In this document: piece by piece, positions 34,928 through 43,279 of the stretch
How the letters are laid out: the number at the start of each line of letters is the position of its first letter
How positions within the stretch are numbered: position 1 is the first letter of the stretch
Origin: Gracilibacillus alcaliphilus
GTDB lineage: Bacteria > Bacillota > Bacilli > Bacillales > Amphibacillaceae
NCBI RefSeq assembly: GCF_016909015.1
Contig: NZ_JAFBFA010000024.1
Location: 16,111-80,110, forward strand
Direction: 5' to 3'
DNA: 64,000 nt
The notes under the pieces: model-generated
Seen by the model: only the letters and a program-made list of their open reading frames with translations
Database searches by the model: none
What the model was told of the DNA's origin: nothing
Program-made: the position numbers and the translations under genes

Positions 34928-37180
34928 ATGATTCATTTACACGAAGGAATATTTAGACAATCACAGCAAAGAGGGAAGGAGTATTTACTATATTTAGATG
35001 TGGATCGTCTGATTGCTCCTTGTTATGAGGCCGCCGGACATAAGGCAAAAAAAGAACGCTATGGCGGCTGGGAGTCGAAACAGATAGCAGGCCACTCATT
35101 AGGCCACTGGTTATCTGCAGCAGCAGAAATGTATCAAGTGATCCATGATCAACAATTACTGGAAAAGGTACAGTATGCACTAAATGAATTGGCGAAAGTG
35201 CAAGAGATGGATTCAACAGGATATGTGAGTGGTTTTTCAAGAGACTGTTTTGATCAAGTATTTACAGGAGATTTTGAGGTAAGTAATTTTAGTTTGGGAA
35301 ATTCATGGGTACCTTGGTATTCTATTCACAAAATCTATGCCGGGTTAATCGATGTCTACCAGTCTATGCAGCTGAATCTGGCGTTAGAAATTGTGCTCAA
35401 ATTGGCAGAATGGGCGTATCAAGGCTTAAACCAATTAACAGAAAAACAGATGCAGCGTATGTTAATCTGCGAACATGGCGGTATGAATGAGGTTTTTGCC
35501 GATCTTTATCTGCTGACAAATGATCCGCGTTATTTACATTTGGCAGAGCGGTTTTGCCATCAAGCTGTGTTAGAACCTCTTGCAGATCAAGAAGATCAAT
35601 TAGAAGGAAGACATGCCAATACACAAATACCTAAGGTAATTGGAGCGGCAAAATTATACAATATTACAGGTAAGCAAAAATATAAAACAATGGCGACATT
35701 TTTCTGGGAACAAGTCGTCCGTTATCGCAGTTATGCTATTGGCGGAAACAGTATCCGTGAACATTTTGGAATAGAAAATGAAGAAGAGTTAGGTGTGCTT
35801 ACCACAGAGACTTGTAACACCTACAATATGTTGAAACTGACAGAGGTATTGTTTGACTGGGATCACTCGAGTCACTATTACGATTTCTATGAGCGAGCCT
35901 TATATAATCATATACTGGCTTCAGATGATCCTGATACGGGAATGAAAACCTATTTTGTATCCTCTGAACCAGGTCATTTTAAGGTATATCATTCACCTGA
36001 CAACTCATTCTGGTGCTGTACAGGTACAGGTATGGAAAATCCAGCTAGATACAACCGGAGAATAATGGAGAAGCTGGGGAATTGCTTATATGTCCATTTA
36101 TTTATCGCATCAAAGGCTTCGTTTGACGGAGGACAAACGGTTATACAGCAAGCGACAGATTTTCCCTATCAGTCCTATACTAATATAACCATCGAACAGT
36201 CGGGTGACTTGGATGAAATAGCTATTAGAAAGCCGTATTGGTTAACGAAAGAGACAAAGATTCACTTAAATGGTGAGCCTGTCCAAACAAGAGAAGAAAA
36301 AGGCTATATCGTATTGACAGGTGATTTTCAAAAGGGGGATACTATATCGGTGGAGCTGCCGATAGGATTACACCTATACCATGCGAAAGATGATCCTCAT
36401 AAACAAGTTATTATGTATGGCCCGCTGGTGTTGGCAGGGGCATTAGGACAAGAGAATTACCCAGAAACAGATATCTTGGAAGATCATTTGGCATTAAATA
36501 ATCATCCGCTGATTGAAGTACCGGTAATTACGACAGAACAGTCACTGGAACAATGGGTTCGTTGTATAGATCAACAAAAGCTGTTGTTTGAAATAGACGC
36601 TAATGTCCTTAGTACCGAAGCAGCGATCATGCTTAAGCCTTTTTATGCGATCCATCACGAACGATATACGATTTATTGGAATAGGCTGTCACAGGAACAA
36701 TTAGAGAAACTTAGCCGCCGGAAAAGACAGCAAGAGTTAGACCGTTTGTCGATCATAGATGAGGTGGTGCCAGGTGAACAGCAGCCTGAAATCGAGCATC
36801 ATTTGGAAACAAAGAATTCCTATACTGGCTATCATAAGTCGAGACACAGCAGTTGGCGTGCAGCAGCAAGACAGGGCTTTTTCTGTTATAGTTTGCGAGT
36901 GAAACCAGAAGAGACGATGTATCTGGAGGTAACATATAGTGCAGCAGAGACAGAGGATCAAGTAGGCAAGGTTTTATTTGAAGTTAAAGTAGATCAACAT
37001 CTTCTTGCCGCTGTGAAATTAGAAGCTGGGGATCAAGCTGAGTTGTTGCAGTCATGCTATCTGATTCCAGCTGGGTTATTAAAAGATAAAACAAGTATAA
37101 ACGTTAGTTTTGAGGCACAGAAAGATGGGAACACGGGCAAGGTCTATTATGTAGCTATTACGAATCAAAAACGTTTATAG
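34928..37180 (+). CDS. GH127/GH146-type beta-L-arabinofuranosidase (DUF1680)
   Basis: The 750-residue protein has an (alpha/alpha)6-barrel start (AGHSLGHWLSAAAEMYQ) and C-terminal beta-sandwich domains. The zinc/thiolate catalytic residues of family GH127 can be placed: E294 and C296 (TTETCNTYN) and C363/C364 (SFWCCTGTGMEN), matching E338, C340, C417 and C418 of HypBA1 from Bifidobacterium. No signal peptide is visible, so it acts on imported oligosaccharides. An extended -10 (TACTATAAT) lies about 40 nt before the start. The divergent AraC gene is the likely regulator. Confidence 0.9.
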   Translation: MIHLHEGIFRQSQQRGKEYLLYLDVDRLIAPCYEAAGHKAKKERYGGWESKQIAGHSLGHWLSAAAEMYQVIHDQQLLEKVQYALNELAKVQEMDSTGYVSGFSRDCFDQVFTGDFEVSNFSLGNSWVPWYSIHKIYAGLIDVYQSMQLNLALEIVLKLAEWAYQGLNQLTEKQMQRMLICEHGGMNEVFADLYLLTNDPRYLHLAERFCHQAVLEPLADQEDQLEGRHANTQIPKVIGAAKLYNITGKQKYKTMATFFWEQVVRYRSYAIGGNSIREHFGIENEEELGVLTTETCNTYNMLKLTEVLFDWDHSSHYYDFYERALYNHILASDDPDTGMKTYFVSSEPGHFKVYHSPDNSFWCCTGTGMENPARYNRRIMEKLGNCLYVHLFIASKASFDGGQTVIQQATDFPYQSYTNITIEQSGDLDEIAIRKPYWLTKETKIHLNGEPVQTREEKGYIVLTGDFQKGDTISVELPIGLHLYHAKDDPHKQVIMYGPLVLAGALGQENYPETDILEDHLALNNHPLIEVPVITTEQSLEQWVRCIDQQKLLFEIDANVLSTEAAIMLKPFYAIHHERYTIYWNRLSQEQLEKLSRRKRQQELDRLSIIDEVVPGEQQPEIEHHLETKNSYTGYHKSRHSSWRAAARQGFFCYSLRVKPEETMYLEVTYSAAETEDQVGKVLFEVKVDQHLLAAVKLEAGDQAELLQSCYLIPAGLLKDKTSINVSFEAQKDGNTGKVYYVAITNQKRL

Positions 37181-37198
37181 ATAATTATCCCCACTAAA

Positions 37199-37233
37199 GC
37201 TGAACTGCATGCAACGAACGTATGCAGTTCAGC
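37199..37233. terminator. Strong hairpin after the GH127 gene
   Basis: GCTGAACTGCAT (37199-37210) and ATGCAGTTCAGC (37222-37233) form a perfect 12-bp stem, extended by CCCCA/TGGGG outside. No T-run follows, so termination efficiency is uncertain. Confidence 0.55.
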
Positions 37234-37355
37234 AATGGGGGAGGATTTTAAACTGTTGTTCAGCACAGAAAGGACTTTCGTTGGTTAGAGGTGGCTTCGA
37301 AGGAAGAAGGCAACCTCTGTTATCAGTTGAAAATTAGTTTTTTAAATAGCAGGAA

Positions 37356-37505
37356 TTAGCAGTAGAAAGAAGCTCCAACAATAATTAACAAGATGAAAAG
37401 TACAACGATTAAGGCAAAGCCGCCGCCGTAACCGCCGCCATAGCCACCACCGTAACCATTGCCATAACCGCCACATGGGTTGTAGCAACCACCGTAATAA
37501 CTCAT
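37356..37505 (-). CDS. YjcZ family sporulation peptide
   Basis: The 49-residue protein starts SYYGGCYNPCGGYGNG, contains GGGYGGGY repeats, and ends with the hydrophobic segment FALIVVLFILLIIVGASFYC, the YjcZ signature. Members are small membrane peptides made in sporulating Bacillaceae; function is not known. The start ATG at 37505 has AAGGAGG upstream; the longer frame to 37541 has none. CATACATT on the minus strand (37540-37547) resembles a sigma-E or sigma-K -10 box, but I see no convincing -35. Confidence 0.9.
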   Translation of the reverse strand: MSYYGGCYNPCGGYGNGYGGGYGGGYGGGFALIVVLFILLIIVGASFYC

Positions 37506-37812
37506 ACTGATCAAACCTCCTTGTGTTTTGTCACTATACAATGTATGTTGGATTTGACCGAAAGTTAAGGTAAATGCCCATAATATCTAAAAATGGGCGC
37601 TAGGCTTGTTTGGTTGAGACAACAGTGGTTAACAAACTTATCAGAAATTAGCGTCTGTTACAATACTCGTTCGCAGAGTGTTTGCAATGGTCAGCTGCAG
37701 CGGTGTTGGCTGATCATAGGCGTGACGCGAAATCTCTAAAGTTTGGTGCTTGGAGCTGGACAAGGCTTCTTGTATATGAATGAATTACTGCATAATTATA
37801 TACTCCCTCTTT
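37506..37812. other. Intergenic stretch without a supported gene
   Basis: Apart from the possible sporulation promoter near 37540, I see small hairpins (for example around 37690-37740) but no open frame with a convincing start, and no known RNA motif. Confidence 0.5.
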
Positions 37813-37858
37813 AAAAAAAGAATGACATAACCACTTATTGGTAAATGCCATTCTTTTG
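37813..37858 (-). terminator. Terminator after the HAD hydrolase gene
   Basis: On the minus strand AAAAGAATGGCAT and ATGTCATTCTTTTTTT pair with one mismatch across a short loop, directly past the HAD stop at 37869. Confidence 0.8.
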
Positions 37859-37868
37859 TCCTGTATAT

Positions 37869-38660
37869 TTACTTAACTATGCCGAGTTGTTTAAGACCGT
37901 TATAAATACCGGATTCTTCTACTGAAGTAGTTTGGCGATTGGCATAGGGGAGTAAATCCTTATCCGCATTTCCCATCGCAAAACCTTCTCCGACTATTGA
38001 AAGCATATCTTTATCGTTCATACCATCACCAAAGGCAACCGCGCCTTCTGTCGGCAGCTTTAAGTAGCTCAATACTTTTTTGACTGCTTCACCTTTATTT
38101 ACGCTTTCTCGAATCACATCATATCCATGTTTAATTTCGTCAATATTTATTTTAGAGAAATAAATATCATGTCCATCGATATCATATTTGCTGATTTCTT
38201 CAGGACGTAAGTTGACAATTGTAATTCCGAGAATTTGCTTTCGATAACTTTCGTGATATGTTGCAAAATTATATAGCTGAAAATAATCGATAAATTCTTT
38301 CATATATGGTTTGTTTGCATCCGTCATCAGGTTTTGTTGACTCGTATAAAAAACGAGCTCATCATTGTTTTCCTTCGCTACTTGTAAATAAAAATCAATC
38401 ACTTCTGTTGATATTGGTTCATCTACGATTGTATGACCGTCATGAATCGCAAGTGCTCCGTTATAGCCGATAAAAGAGTTAATATTTAATGATTTGGCAA
38501 TATCTTGAATCTCGTGAATAGGTCTCCCTGTCGCAAGAAAAACTTCTATTCCAGCCGCCTGTGCCTGTTTAACCGCTTCTTTTGTTGAGGGCTCAATGGT
38601 GTGATCGCTGCGAAGCGTTGTTCCATCAATGTCTAAAAAAAGTGTTTGGTATTTATTCAT
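37869..38660 (-). CDS. Cof-type HAD hydrolase
   Basis: The 263-residue haloacid-dehalogenase-like phosphatase has motif I DIDGTTLRSD at the N-terminus and motif IV GDGMNDKDM near residue 215, with a Cof-type cap domain between. The family (YidA, YwpJ, YkrA) dephosphorylates sugar phosphates or flavin intermediates. Its start lies 15 nt after lipA, with AAGGAG. It is therefore the third gene of the lipM-lipA transcript; a link to lipoate metabolism is not established. Confidence 0.9.
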   Translation of the reverse strand: MNKYQTLFLDIDGTTLRSDHTIEPSTKEAVKQAQAAGIEVFLATGRPIHEIQDIAKSLNINSFIGYNGALAIHDGHTIVDEPISTEVIDFYLQVAKENNDELVFYTSQQNLMTDANKPYMKEFIDYFQLYNFATYHESYRKQILGITIVNLRPEEISKYDIDGHDIYFSKINIDEIKHGYDVIRESVNKGEAVKKVLSYLKLPTEGAVAFGDGMNDKDMLSIVGEGFAMGNADKDLLPYANRQTTSVEESGIYNGLKQLGIVK

Positions 38661-38675
38661 TGGTTTACTCCTTGC

Positions 38676-39623
38676 TTAAAATGTATAGTTACCAAGTTCT
38701 TTTCCGCTTGTTTCTTCATAACCCTTCATATACTTAATGCGGCGTTGAGCGGCTGATTGATTCACTTGCTCATCTGCATGATAAGAAGAACGGACAAGAG
38801 GACCTGCCTCACAATGTGTGAATCCTTTAGTTAGGGCAATTTGTTTCAATTCATTAAATTCATCCGGATGGTAATAACGTTCCACTTTTAGGTGTTTCTT
38901 CGTTGGCTGCAGATACTGACCGATTGTCATAATATCTACATTGTTGGCACGAAGGTCATCCATTGCTTCGATAATTTCTTCTTTTGTTTCTCCAAGCCCA
39001 ACCATAATACTGGATTTTGTCGGCGTGTTTGGTGCAATTTCTTTTACTCTTCTTAATAATTCTAGGGAACGGTCATACATGGCAATGGCGCGAACTCTTT
39101 TGGTCAGTCTCCGAACGGTCTCGATATTGTGGTTGAAAATATCGGGAGCACTGTCCATTAGTGTATGTAAGCTTTCATAATCTCCCTTCATATCAGAAGG
39201 CAGAATTTCGATGGTACAGCCAGGCACTCGTTCACGAATTTGACGCACAGTCTCAGCAAAAACAGCAGCACCGCCATCTTTTAAATCGTCACGTGCTACC
39301 GCAGTAACGACCACGTGTTTTAATCCCATAATTTCAACAGATTCTGCCACACGCTTAGGTTCACCCCAATCGAGTTCATTCGGGAGGCCTGTTTTGACTG
39401 CGCAGAAGCGGCACCCTCTGGTACAGGTATCTCCAAGGATCATAAAGGTAGCTGTCTGCCGTTCACTCCAGCATTCATGAATATTTGGACATTTCGCCTC
39501 TTCACAAACAGTATTTAATCGCTTATCGCGCATTAAATGCTTTAAGCGGTTATAAGATTTATTTGTGTTTATTTTAATTTTCAGCCATTCCGGTTTGCGT
39601 AAGTGTTCTTCTTGTTTTGACAT
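38676..39623 (-). CDS. lipA: Lipoyl synthase
   Basis: The 315-residue radical-SAM enzyme inserts two sulfurs into protein-bound octanoyl groups. It has the auxiliary-cluster cysteines in CEEAKCPNIHEC, the radical-SAM CxxxCxxC in CTRGCRFC, and the C-terminal RSSYHA motif whose serine binds the auxiliary cluster. I start at ATG 39623 behind ATAGGAG; the longer frame overlaps lipM. Placement next to lipM means octanoyl transfer and sulfur insertion are encoded together. Confidence 0.97.
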   Translation of the reverse strand: MSKQEEHLRKPEWLKIKINTNKSYNRLKHLMRDKRLNTVCEEAKCPNIHECWSERQTATFMILGDTCTRGCRFCAVKTGLPNELDWGEPKRVAESVEIMGLKHVVVTAVARDDLKDGGAAVFAETVRQIRERVPGCTIEILPSDMKGDYESLHTLMDSAPDIFNHNIETVRRLTKRVRAIAMYDRSLELLRRVKEIAPNTPTKSSIMVGLGETKEEIIEAMDDLRANNVDIMTIGQYLQPTKKHLKVERYYHPDEFNELKQIALTKGFTHCEAGPLVRSSYHADEQVNQSAAQRRIKYMKGYEETSGKELGNYTF

Positions 39624-39634
39624 ATTATCGACTC

Positions 39635-40453
39635 CTATCTGGAATAATTCCATTCATCTGTTAAGTATTTGCTATGCATAAGTTCATTGACTGCTTGTTC
39701 TTGTTCATCGGAAAGCTTAAATGTCTCTAGCTGAATAGCCAAACCTTGCTCAAAACCGGCTTTAAACGCTTGCTTCGTTTCTTCTAATGATACGTTTCGC
39801 CCTGCTGCCTTATCAATATCGATGGCTTTATCGTCATATGCTGCACGAGCTCGCTGTTTGACTTGCTCGTTGCGATATACAAACAGATCATACAAGGTAT
39901 CATTGTCAACAGATAAGGGAATAGAGCCGTGTTGCAAAATCACCCCTTGTTTCCGAGTCTGTGCACTGCCTGCTGCCTTCTTATTATCAACAACTAATTC
40001 ATACCAAGAAGGTTCTTCAAAGCAAACGGCAGACTGTGTAGTTGCCAGCTTGTCTTCTGGGATAGCAAAGTCAGCAGCGATGCCTAGGTTGCGGAATCCT
40101 TCGAGCAGCCCTTGTGATAAAACAAGGTAGGCTTCTTTTACTGATTTCGGCATGCGTGGATGTTGTTCCGAGACAATGATGCTGTATGTAAGTTCCTGAT
40201 CATGCAGTACGGCACGGCCGCCTGTTAATCTGCGAACGAGTTGGAAGCCATTTTTTTTGACTGCTTCAAGATCTATTTTATTTTTGGTTTTTTGAAAATA
40301 TCCAATGGAAAGTCCTGCAGGCAGCCATTCATAGAAACGCAGAACAGGCGGTATCTTGCCTTCACTATGCCACTGGAGTAAGCATTCATCTACTGCCATA
40401 TTATAGGCAGGAGTCTGTTTATGGGTGTCTAAAAAATACCAAGTCTCTGTCAT
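39635..40453 (-). CDS. lipM: Octanoyl-[GcvH]:protein N-octanoyltransferase LipM
   Basis: The 272-residue member of the lipoate-ligase fold (BPL_LplA_LipB) moves an octanoyl group from acyl carrier protein to GcvH in the Bacillus lipoate pathway. It shows RRLTGGRAVLHDQELTYS, the catalytic C144 in AVCFEEPSWYELVV, and KKAAGSAQTRKQGVILQHGS, closely matching LipM rather than LipL or LplJ. I start at ATG 40453; a GTG two codons earlier is also possible, and neither has a strong ribosome binding site. It overlaps the longest possible lipA frame only. Confidence 0.9.
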   Translation of the reverse strand: MTETWYFLDTHKQTPAYNMAVDECLLQWHSEGKIPPVLRFYEWLPAGLSIGYFQKTKNKIDLEAVKKNGFQLVRRLTGGRAVLHDQELTYSIIVSEQHPRMPKSVKEAYLVLSQGLLEGFRNLGIAADFAIPEDKLATTQSAVCFEEPSWYELVVDNKKAAGSAQTRKQGVILQHGSIPLSVDNDTLYDLFVYRNEQVKQRARAAYDDKAIDIDKAAGRNVSLEETKQAFKAGFEQGLAIQLETFKLSDEQEQAVNELMHSKYLTDEWNYSR

Positions 40454-40462
40454 AAACACTAG

Positions 40463-40484
40463 TTTCTCGAGCTATATCGAGAAA
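40463..40484. promoter_or_regulatory. Perfect palindrome just upstream of lipM
   Basis: TTTCTCGA (40463-40470) and TCGAGAAA (40477-40484) flank a 6-nt spacer, ending 10 nt before the lipM start. It could be an operator, or a hairpin that controls translation, given the weak ribosome binding site. Confidence 0.45.
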
Positions 40485-40511
40485 ACTAATCCCCCTTTTA
40501 TCATTATTTAT

Positions 40512-40690
40512 CACGGTACAACCATCCGTAAGGCCCCATCTCAAAGTTTTGTGAGGTTTCAAAGAAGTATAAGTCAGGGATAACGACCGCTAATTCCCCG
40601 ACAGGTCTCACTTTATCACGCTTCTAAGCAACAGCAAGGTTTAAGTGGGAAGACCCCGTTTTCTTTTCCGAGGAGTCTGAGCGCAAGCTC
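40512..40690. repeat. Copy of a dispersed intergenic repeat upstream of lipM
   Basis: CACGGTACAACCATCCGTA (40512-40530) closely matches 33768-33787, and AGGTCTCACTTTA resembles AAGTCTCACTTTA near 33754. It occupies most of the gap 40485-40937, in which I see no gene. Confidence 0.5.
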
Positions 40691-40937
40691 GTTGAATGCG
40701 GAGCTTATTTTAGGAGCGATACATGTCCACTTTTTATACTCCCTCTATATGCTATAAAAAAACCCCGCTGATAAAATTATTATTATATGATAGGATAGGT
40801 CATGTTGTACTACTTTTAACATCCTCTATTAATGGTACAGCCTGAACCCTTTTATGTCAAAGAATTCAGATGGGTAAATAGCCTGTCAATTATGTTATAG
40901 TAGTAGAGTATGTACAGAAAATAAGGGGATTTGCAGA

Positions 40938-41849
40938 ATGAGTGGATTTAATGAACAGTTTCTTATCTCCATCGTGATTATCATGATTGGATATTTGTTA
41001 AAAAGGGTGCAATTGCTGAAAGAAAAAGATGGGGAAGCAATTGCCAGAATTGTCTTTAATTTAACCTTACCATGTTTAATTATTGTAACCTTTAATGATG
41101 TTACCTTTGCACCGTCGTTATTTTATTTAATCGTGATTGCCTTTGTTTATGGACTAATCTGTGCGCTCCTCGCCTTATTTGTCTTTAGAAAACACTCACG
41201 AGATGTAAAAGGAACCTTTGGTATGATGGTTCCGGGCTTAAATATTGGACTGTTTGCCTACCCATTAGTGGAAGGAATGTTTGGCTTCGAGGGATTAAAA
41301 TACTTTGGTATGTTTGATGTAGGAAATGCCTTTATCGTGTTTGGCTTAACTTACATAATTGCAGGATATTATGCCGGAGGATCTGGCACATTAGAGGCAC
41401 GGTCTATTTTACTGAAATTATCAAAATCTGTCCCGCTGCTTACCTATTTTTTTGTTAGTATCATAAACATATCAGGCTTTTCTTTACCGGCCAAAGTAAT
41501 AGATATATCTAGTGTGATTTCCGTTGCTAATATGCCATTATCTTTATTATTACTTGGTTTGTACCTGAATTTTTCTTTTGCCAAAGGATATGGAAAGCTA
41601 ATCTTTTCTTTTCTGGCTACCAAATACGGTTTAGGCTTAATGACAGGTATTGCTTGTTATTTATGGCTTCCTGTGGAAGAAATGTTTAAATTTACGCTGT
41701 TAATCGGCTTTATCTTGCCGACACCTGCCTCTGTATTACCGTATGCCATCATGTTTGGCTACAATCAGCGGCTAGTTGGTACGGCCTCTAATTTAACCAT
41801 GATCGTCAGCTTTGTACTGATCTGGCTGATGGTAAATATCTTTGTCTAA
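40938..41849 (+). CDS. AEC family transporter (auxin efflux carrier-like)
   Basis: The 303-residue membrane protein has about ten hydrophobic segments and the AEC pattern near the N-terminus (GYLLKRVQLLKEKDGEAIARIVFNLTLPCLI, with the conserved NLxLP). Bacterial AEC carriers move small organic acids such as malate, or other metabolites. The substrate is not predictable. ATAAGGGG precedes the ATG. A MITE-like element begins 6 nt after the stop codon, so the native 3' region, including any terminator, may have been displaced. Confidence 0.9.
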   Translation: MSGFNEQFLISIVIIMIGYLLKRVQLLKEKDGEAIARIVFNLTLPCLIIVTFNDVTFAPSLFYLIVIAFVYGLICALLALFVFRKHSRDVKGTFGMMVPGLNIGLFAYPLVEGMFGFEGLKYFGMFDVGNAFIVFGLTYIIAGYYAGGSGTLEARSILLKLSKSVPLLTYFFVSIINISGFSLPAKVIDISSVISVANMPLSLLLLGLYLNFSFAKGYGKLIFSFLATKYGLGLMTGIACYLWLPVEEMFKFTLLIGFILPTPASVLPYAIMFGYNQRLVGTASNLTMIVSFVLIWLMVNIFV

Positions 41850-41855
41850 GAGGTT

Positions 41856-42130
41856 GTTCAAAAAGTCCGATAAAAATGATGACGCGGCGAATTTTTGTGT
41901 TGGCGGTAGGGGAACTTCGACTAAGATGACCCATATCGTGTGGGTAACGCAGAAGTCAACACATCCTGTGCGAGTCCATTGCTCACGTATTAAAAGCATA
42001 CATTCCGTTCCTTGGAAAAGAAGATCGCTTTTCCTATGTGTAAGCCCATTTTCTCTAAGCTTCGCCACCTTGAACTTTCGACGTACGGGATGTGCCTCGA
42101 TGATGGTCCTTTTTATTGAACTTTTTGAAC
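41856..42130. mobile_element. MITE-like element with GTTCAAAAAGT terminal inverted repeats
   Basis: The 275-bp element begins GTTCAAAAAGT (41856-41866) and ends ACTTTTTGAAC (42120-42130); the inversion continues inward (ATAAAAA / TTTTTAT). It encodes no transposase. The interior includes GACCCATATCGTGTGGGTAACGC, a palindromic core. I have a sense that similar sequences recur in Bacillaceae genomes. It fills the gap between the AEC and TSUP genes. Confidence 0.75.
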
Positions 42131-42162
42131 ATACAATTTAATAAAAAGATAGGGGGGAGCGT

Positions 42163-42909
42163 ATGTTTGATTTAAGTGTACTGGAATGGGTTATCGTGAT
42201 ATTTGCCGCTGTATTAATCGGTTTTTCCAAGGCAGGCGTGTCCAGTATGGGGATTTTGGTAGTGACAATCTTTATGCTGTTGTTCCCTGCCAGAGAATCA
42301 GTGGGTATCTTACTTCCATTACTAATTGTTGGTGATCTTTTTGCTGTTATTTTCTACCGAAGGAGTGCTGTTTGGCGTTATTTGCTCACTTTAATTCCTT
42401 GGGTACTGATTGGGATTATTATAGGTTATTTCATGTTACATGTAGTATCAAGCGAACAATTAAAACCGATTATCGGTGTCTTGGTATTGACCTTGATCAT
42501 CCTGCATTTGGGACGGGAGAAATTAGGAGAACGGTTTGTCGAGATGCTGCCAGAATCAAAAGCTTTTACATATATTATGGGAATCTTAGCCGGATTTGCG
42601 ACGATGATCGGAAATGCTGCCGGCGGGGTAATGTCTATTTATCTGTTAGTGAAAGGGCTTCCTAAGAAAGAGTTTGTAGGGACAGGGGCCTGGTTTTTCC
42701 TTTCCGTTAATTTAATTAAGCTGCCGTTTTATTTTTCATTAGGAATTATTACGACCGAATCATTACGTTTTAATGCCCTATTCATTCCTGTAATCATTAT
42801 TGGTGCGTGTATCGGTGTCAAAATTGTTCAGATTATTCCACAAAAGGTATTTCAGACATTAGTGCTATTGTTTGCTGCTATCGGTGCGATTCGTCTGTTA
42901 TTTGGCTAA
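42163..42909 (+). CDS. TSUP (TauE/SafE) family sulfite/anion exporter
   Basis: The 248-residue membrane protein has about eight helices and two TSUP half-signatures: GFSKAGVSSMGILVV near the start and GFATMIGNAAGGVMSIYLLVKGLPKKEFVGTGAW in the second half, each with a small-residue-rich turn. TSUP carriers export sulfite, sulfoacetate or related organosulfur anions. A strong GGGGGG-rich site precedes the ATG. A metI-type gene and cobA lie nearby, giving a loose sulfur theme, but the genes are on different transcripts. Confidence 0.9.
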   Translation: MFDLSVLEWVIVIFAAVLIGFSKAGVSSMGILVVTIFMLLFPARESVGILLPLLIVGDLFAVIFYRRSAVWRYLLTLIPWVLIGIIIGYFMLHVVSSEQLKPIIGVLVLTLIILHLGREKLGERFVEMLPESKAFTYIMGILAGFATMIGNAAGGVMSIYLLVKGLPKKEFVGTGAWFFLSVNLIKLPFYFSLGIITTESLRFNALFIPVIIIGACIGVKIVQIIPQKVFQTLVLLFAAIGAIRLLFG

Positions 42910-42940
42910 ATGATATGGTTTTGGTGAAGAGAAGGTAAGC

Positions 42941-43195
42941 AAAAGTCAGAAAAAACTAATCTCTTACAGCAACTGCTGAAATACCCCAGACTAGCGGAAC
43001 TTTTAAAAAAAGTACAAACTGAACATAAGGAAATTTGCATGGATAGTCAGACAGTCAGGAAAAAAAGAATGGCTGCAAGCCAAATATGAAACAATTATCT
43101 AAGCGGTCTAAAAGGAAGTAGCCAATCCCAATCATATTATCTTAAAGTTATTGCCGAATCGTCTGTTTCTTGCAGCCTTGTTTGATGAAGAATAA
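42941..43195 (+). pseudogene. Frameshifted and stop-interrupted gene remnant, unknown family
   Basis: Coding-like sequence reads NLLQQLLKYPRLAELLKKVQ in one frame. It then shifts to another frame reading GKKEWLQAKYETII, two stops, and PNHIILKLLPNRLFLAALF to a final TAA. Consistent amino-acid character across frames and the clean ending suggest a short decayed gene. I do not recognise the family. No start or ribosome binding site is evident. Confidence 0.45.
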
Positions 43196-43226
43196 GTGAT
43201 CTTCTGCAGTATGGAGAAGATCACTA
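43196..43226. terminator. Hairpin between pseudogene and metI-type gene
   Basis: AGTGATCTTCT and AGAAGATCACT form a perfect 11-bp stem with a 9-nt loop. No T-run follows on either strand, so it is a weak terminator candidate for the convergent transcripts. Confidence 0.45.
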
Positions 43227-43279
43227 TTGATAAATAAAGGGGCAAATCTGTTGTCATCCTTGCCCATCTATTGAAAATG

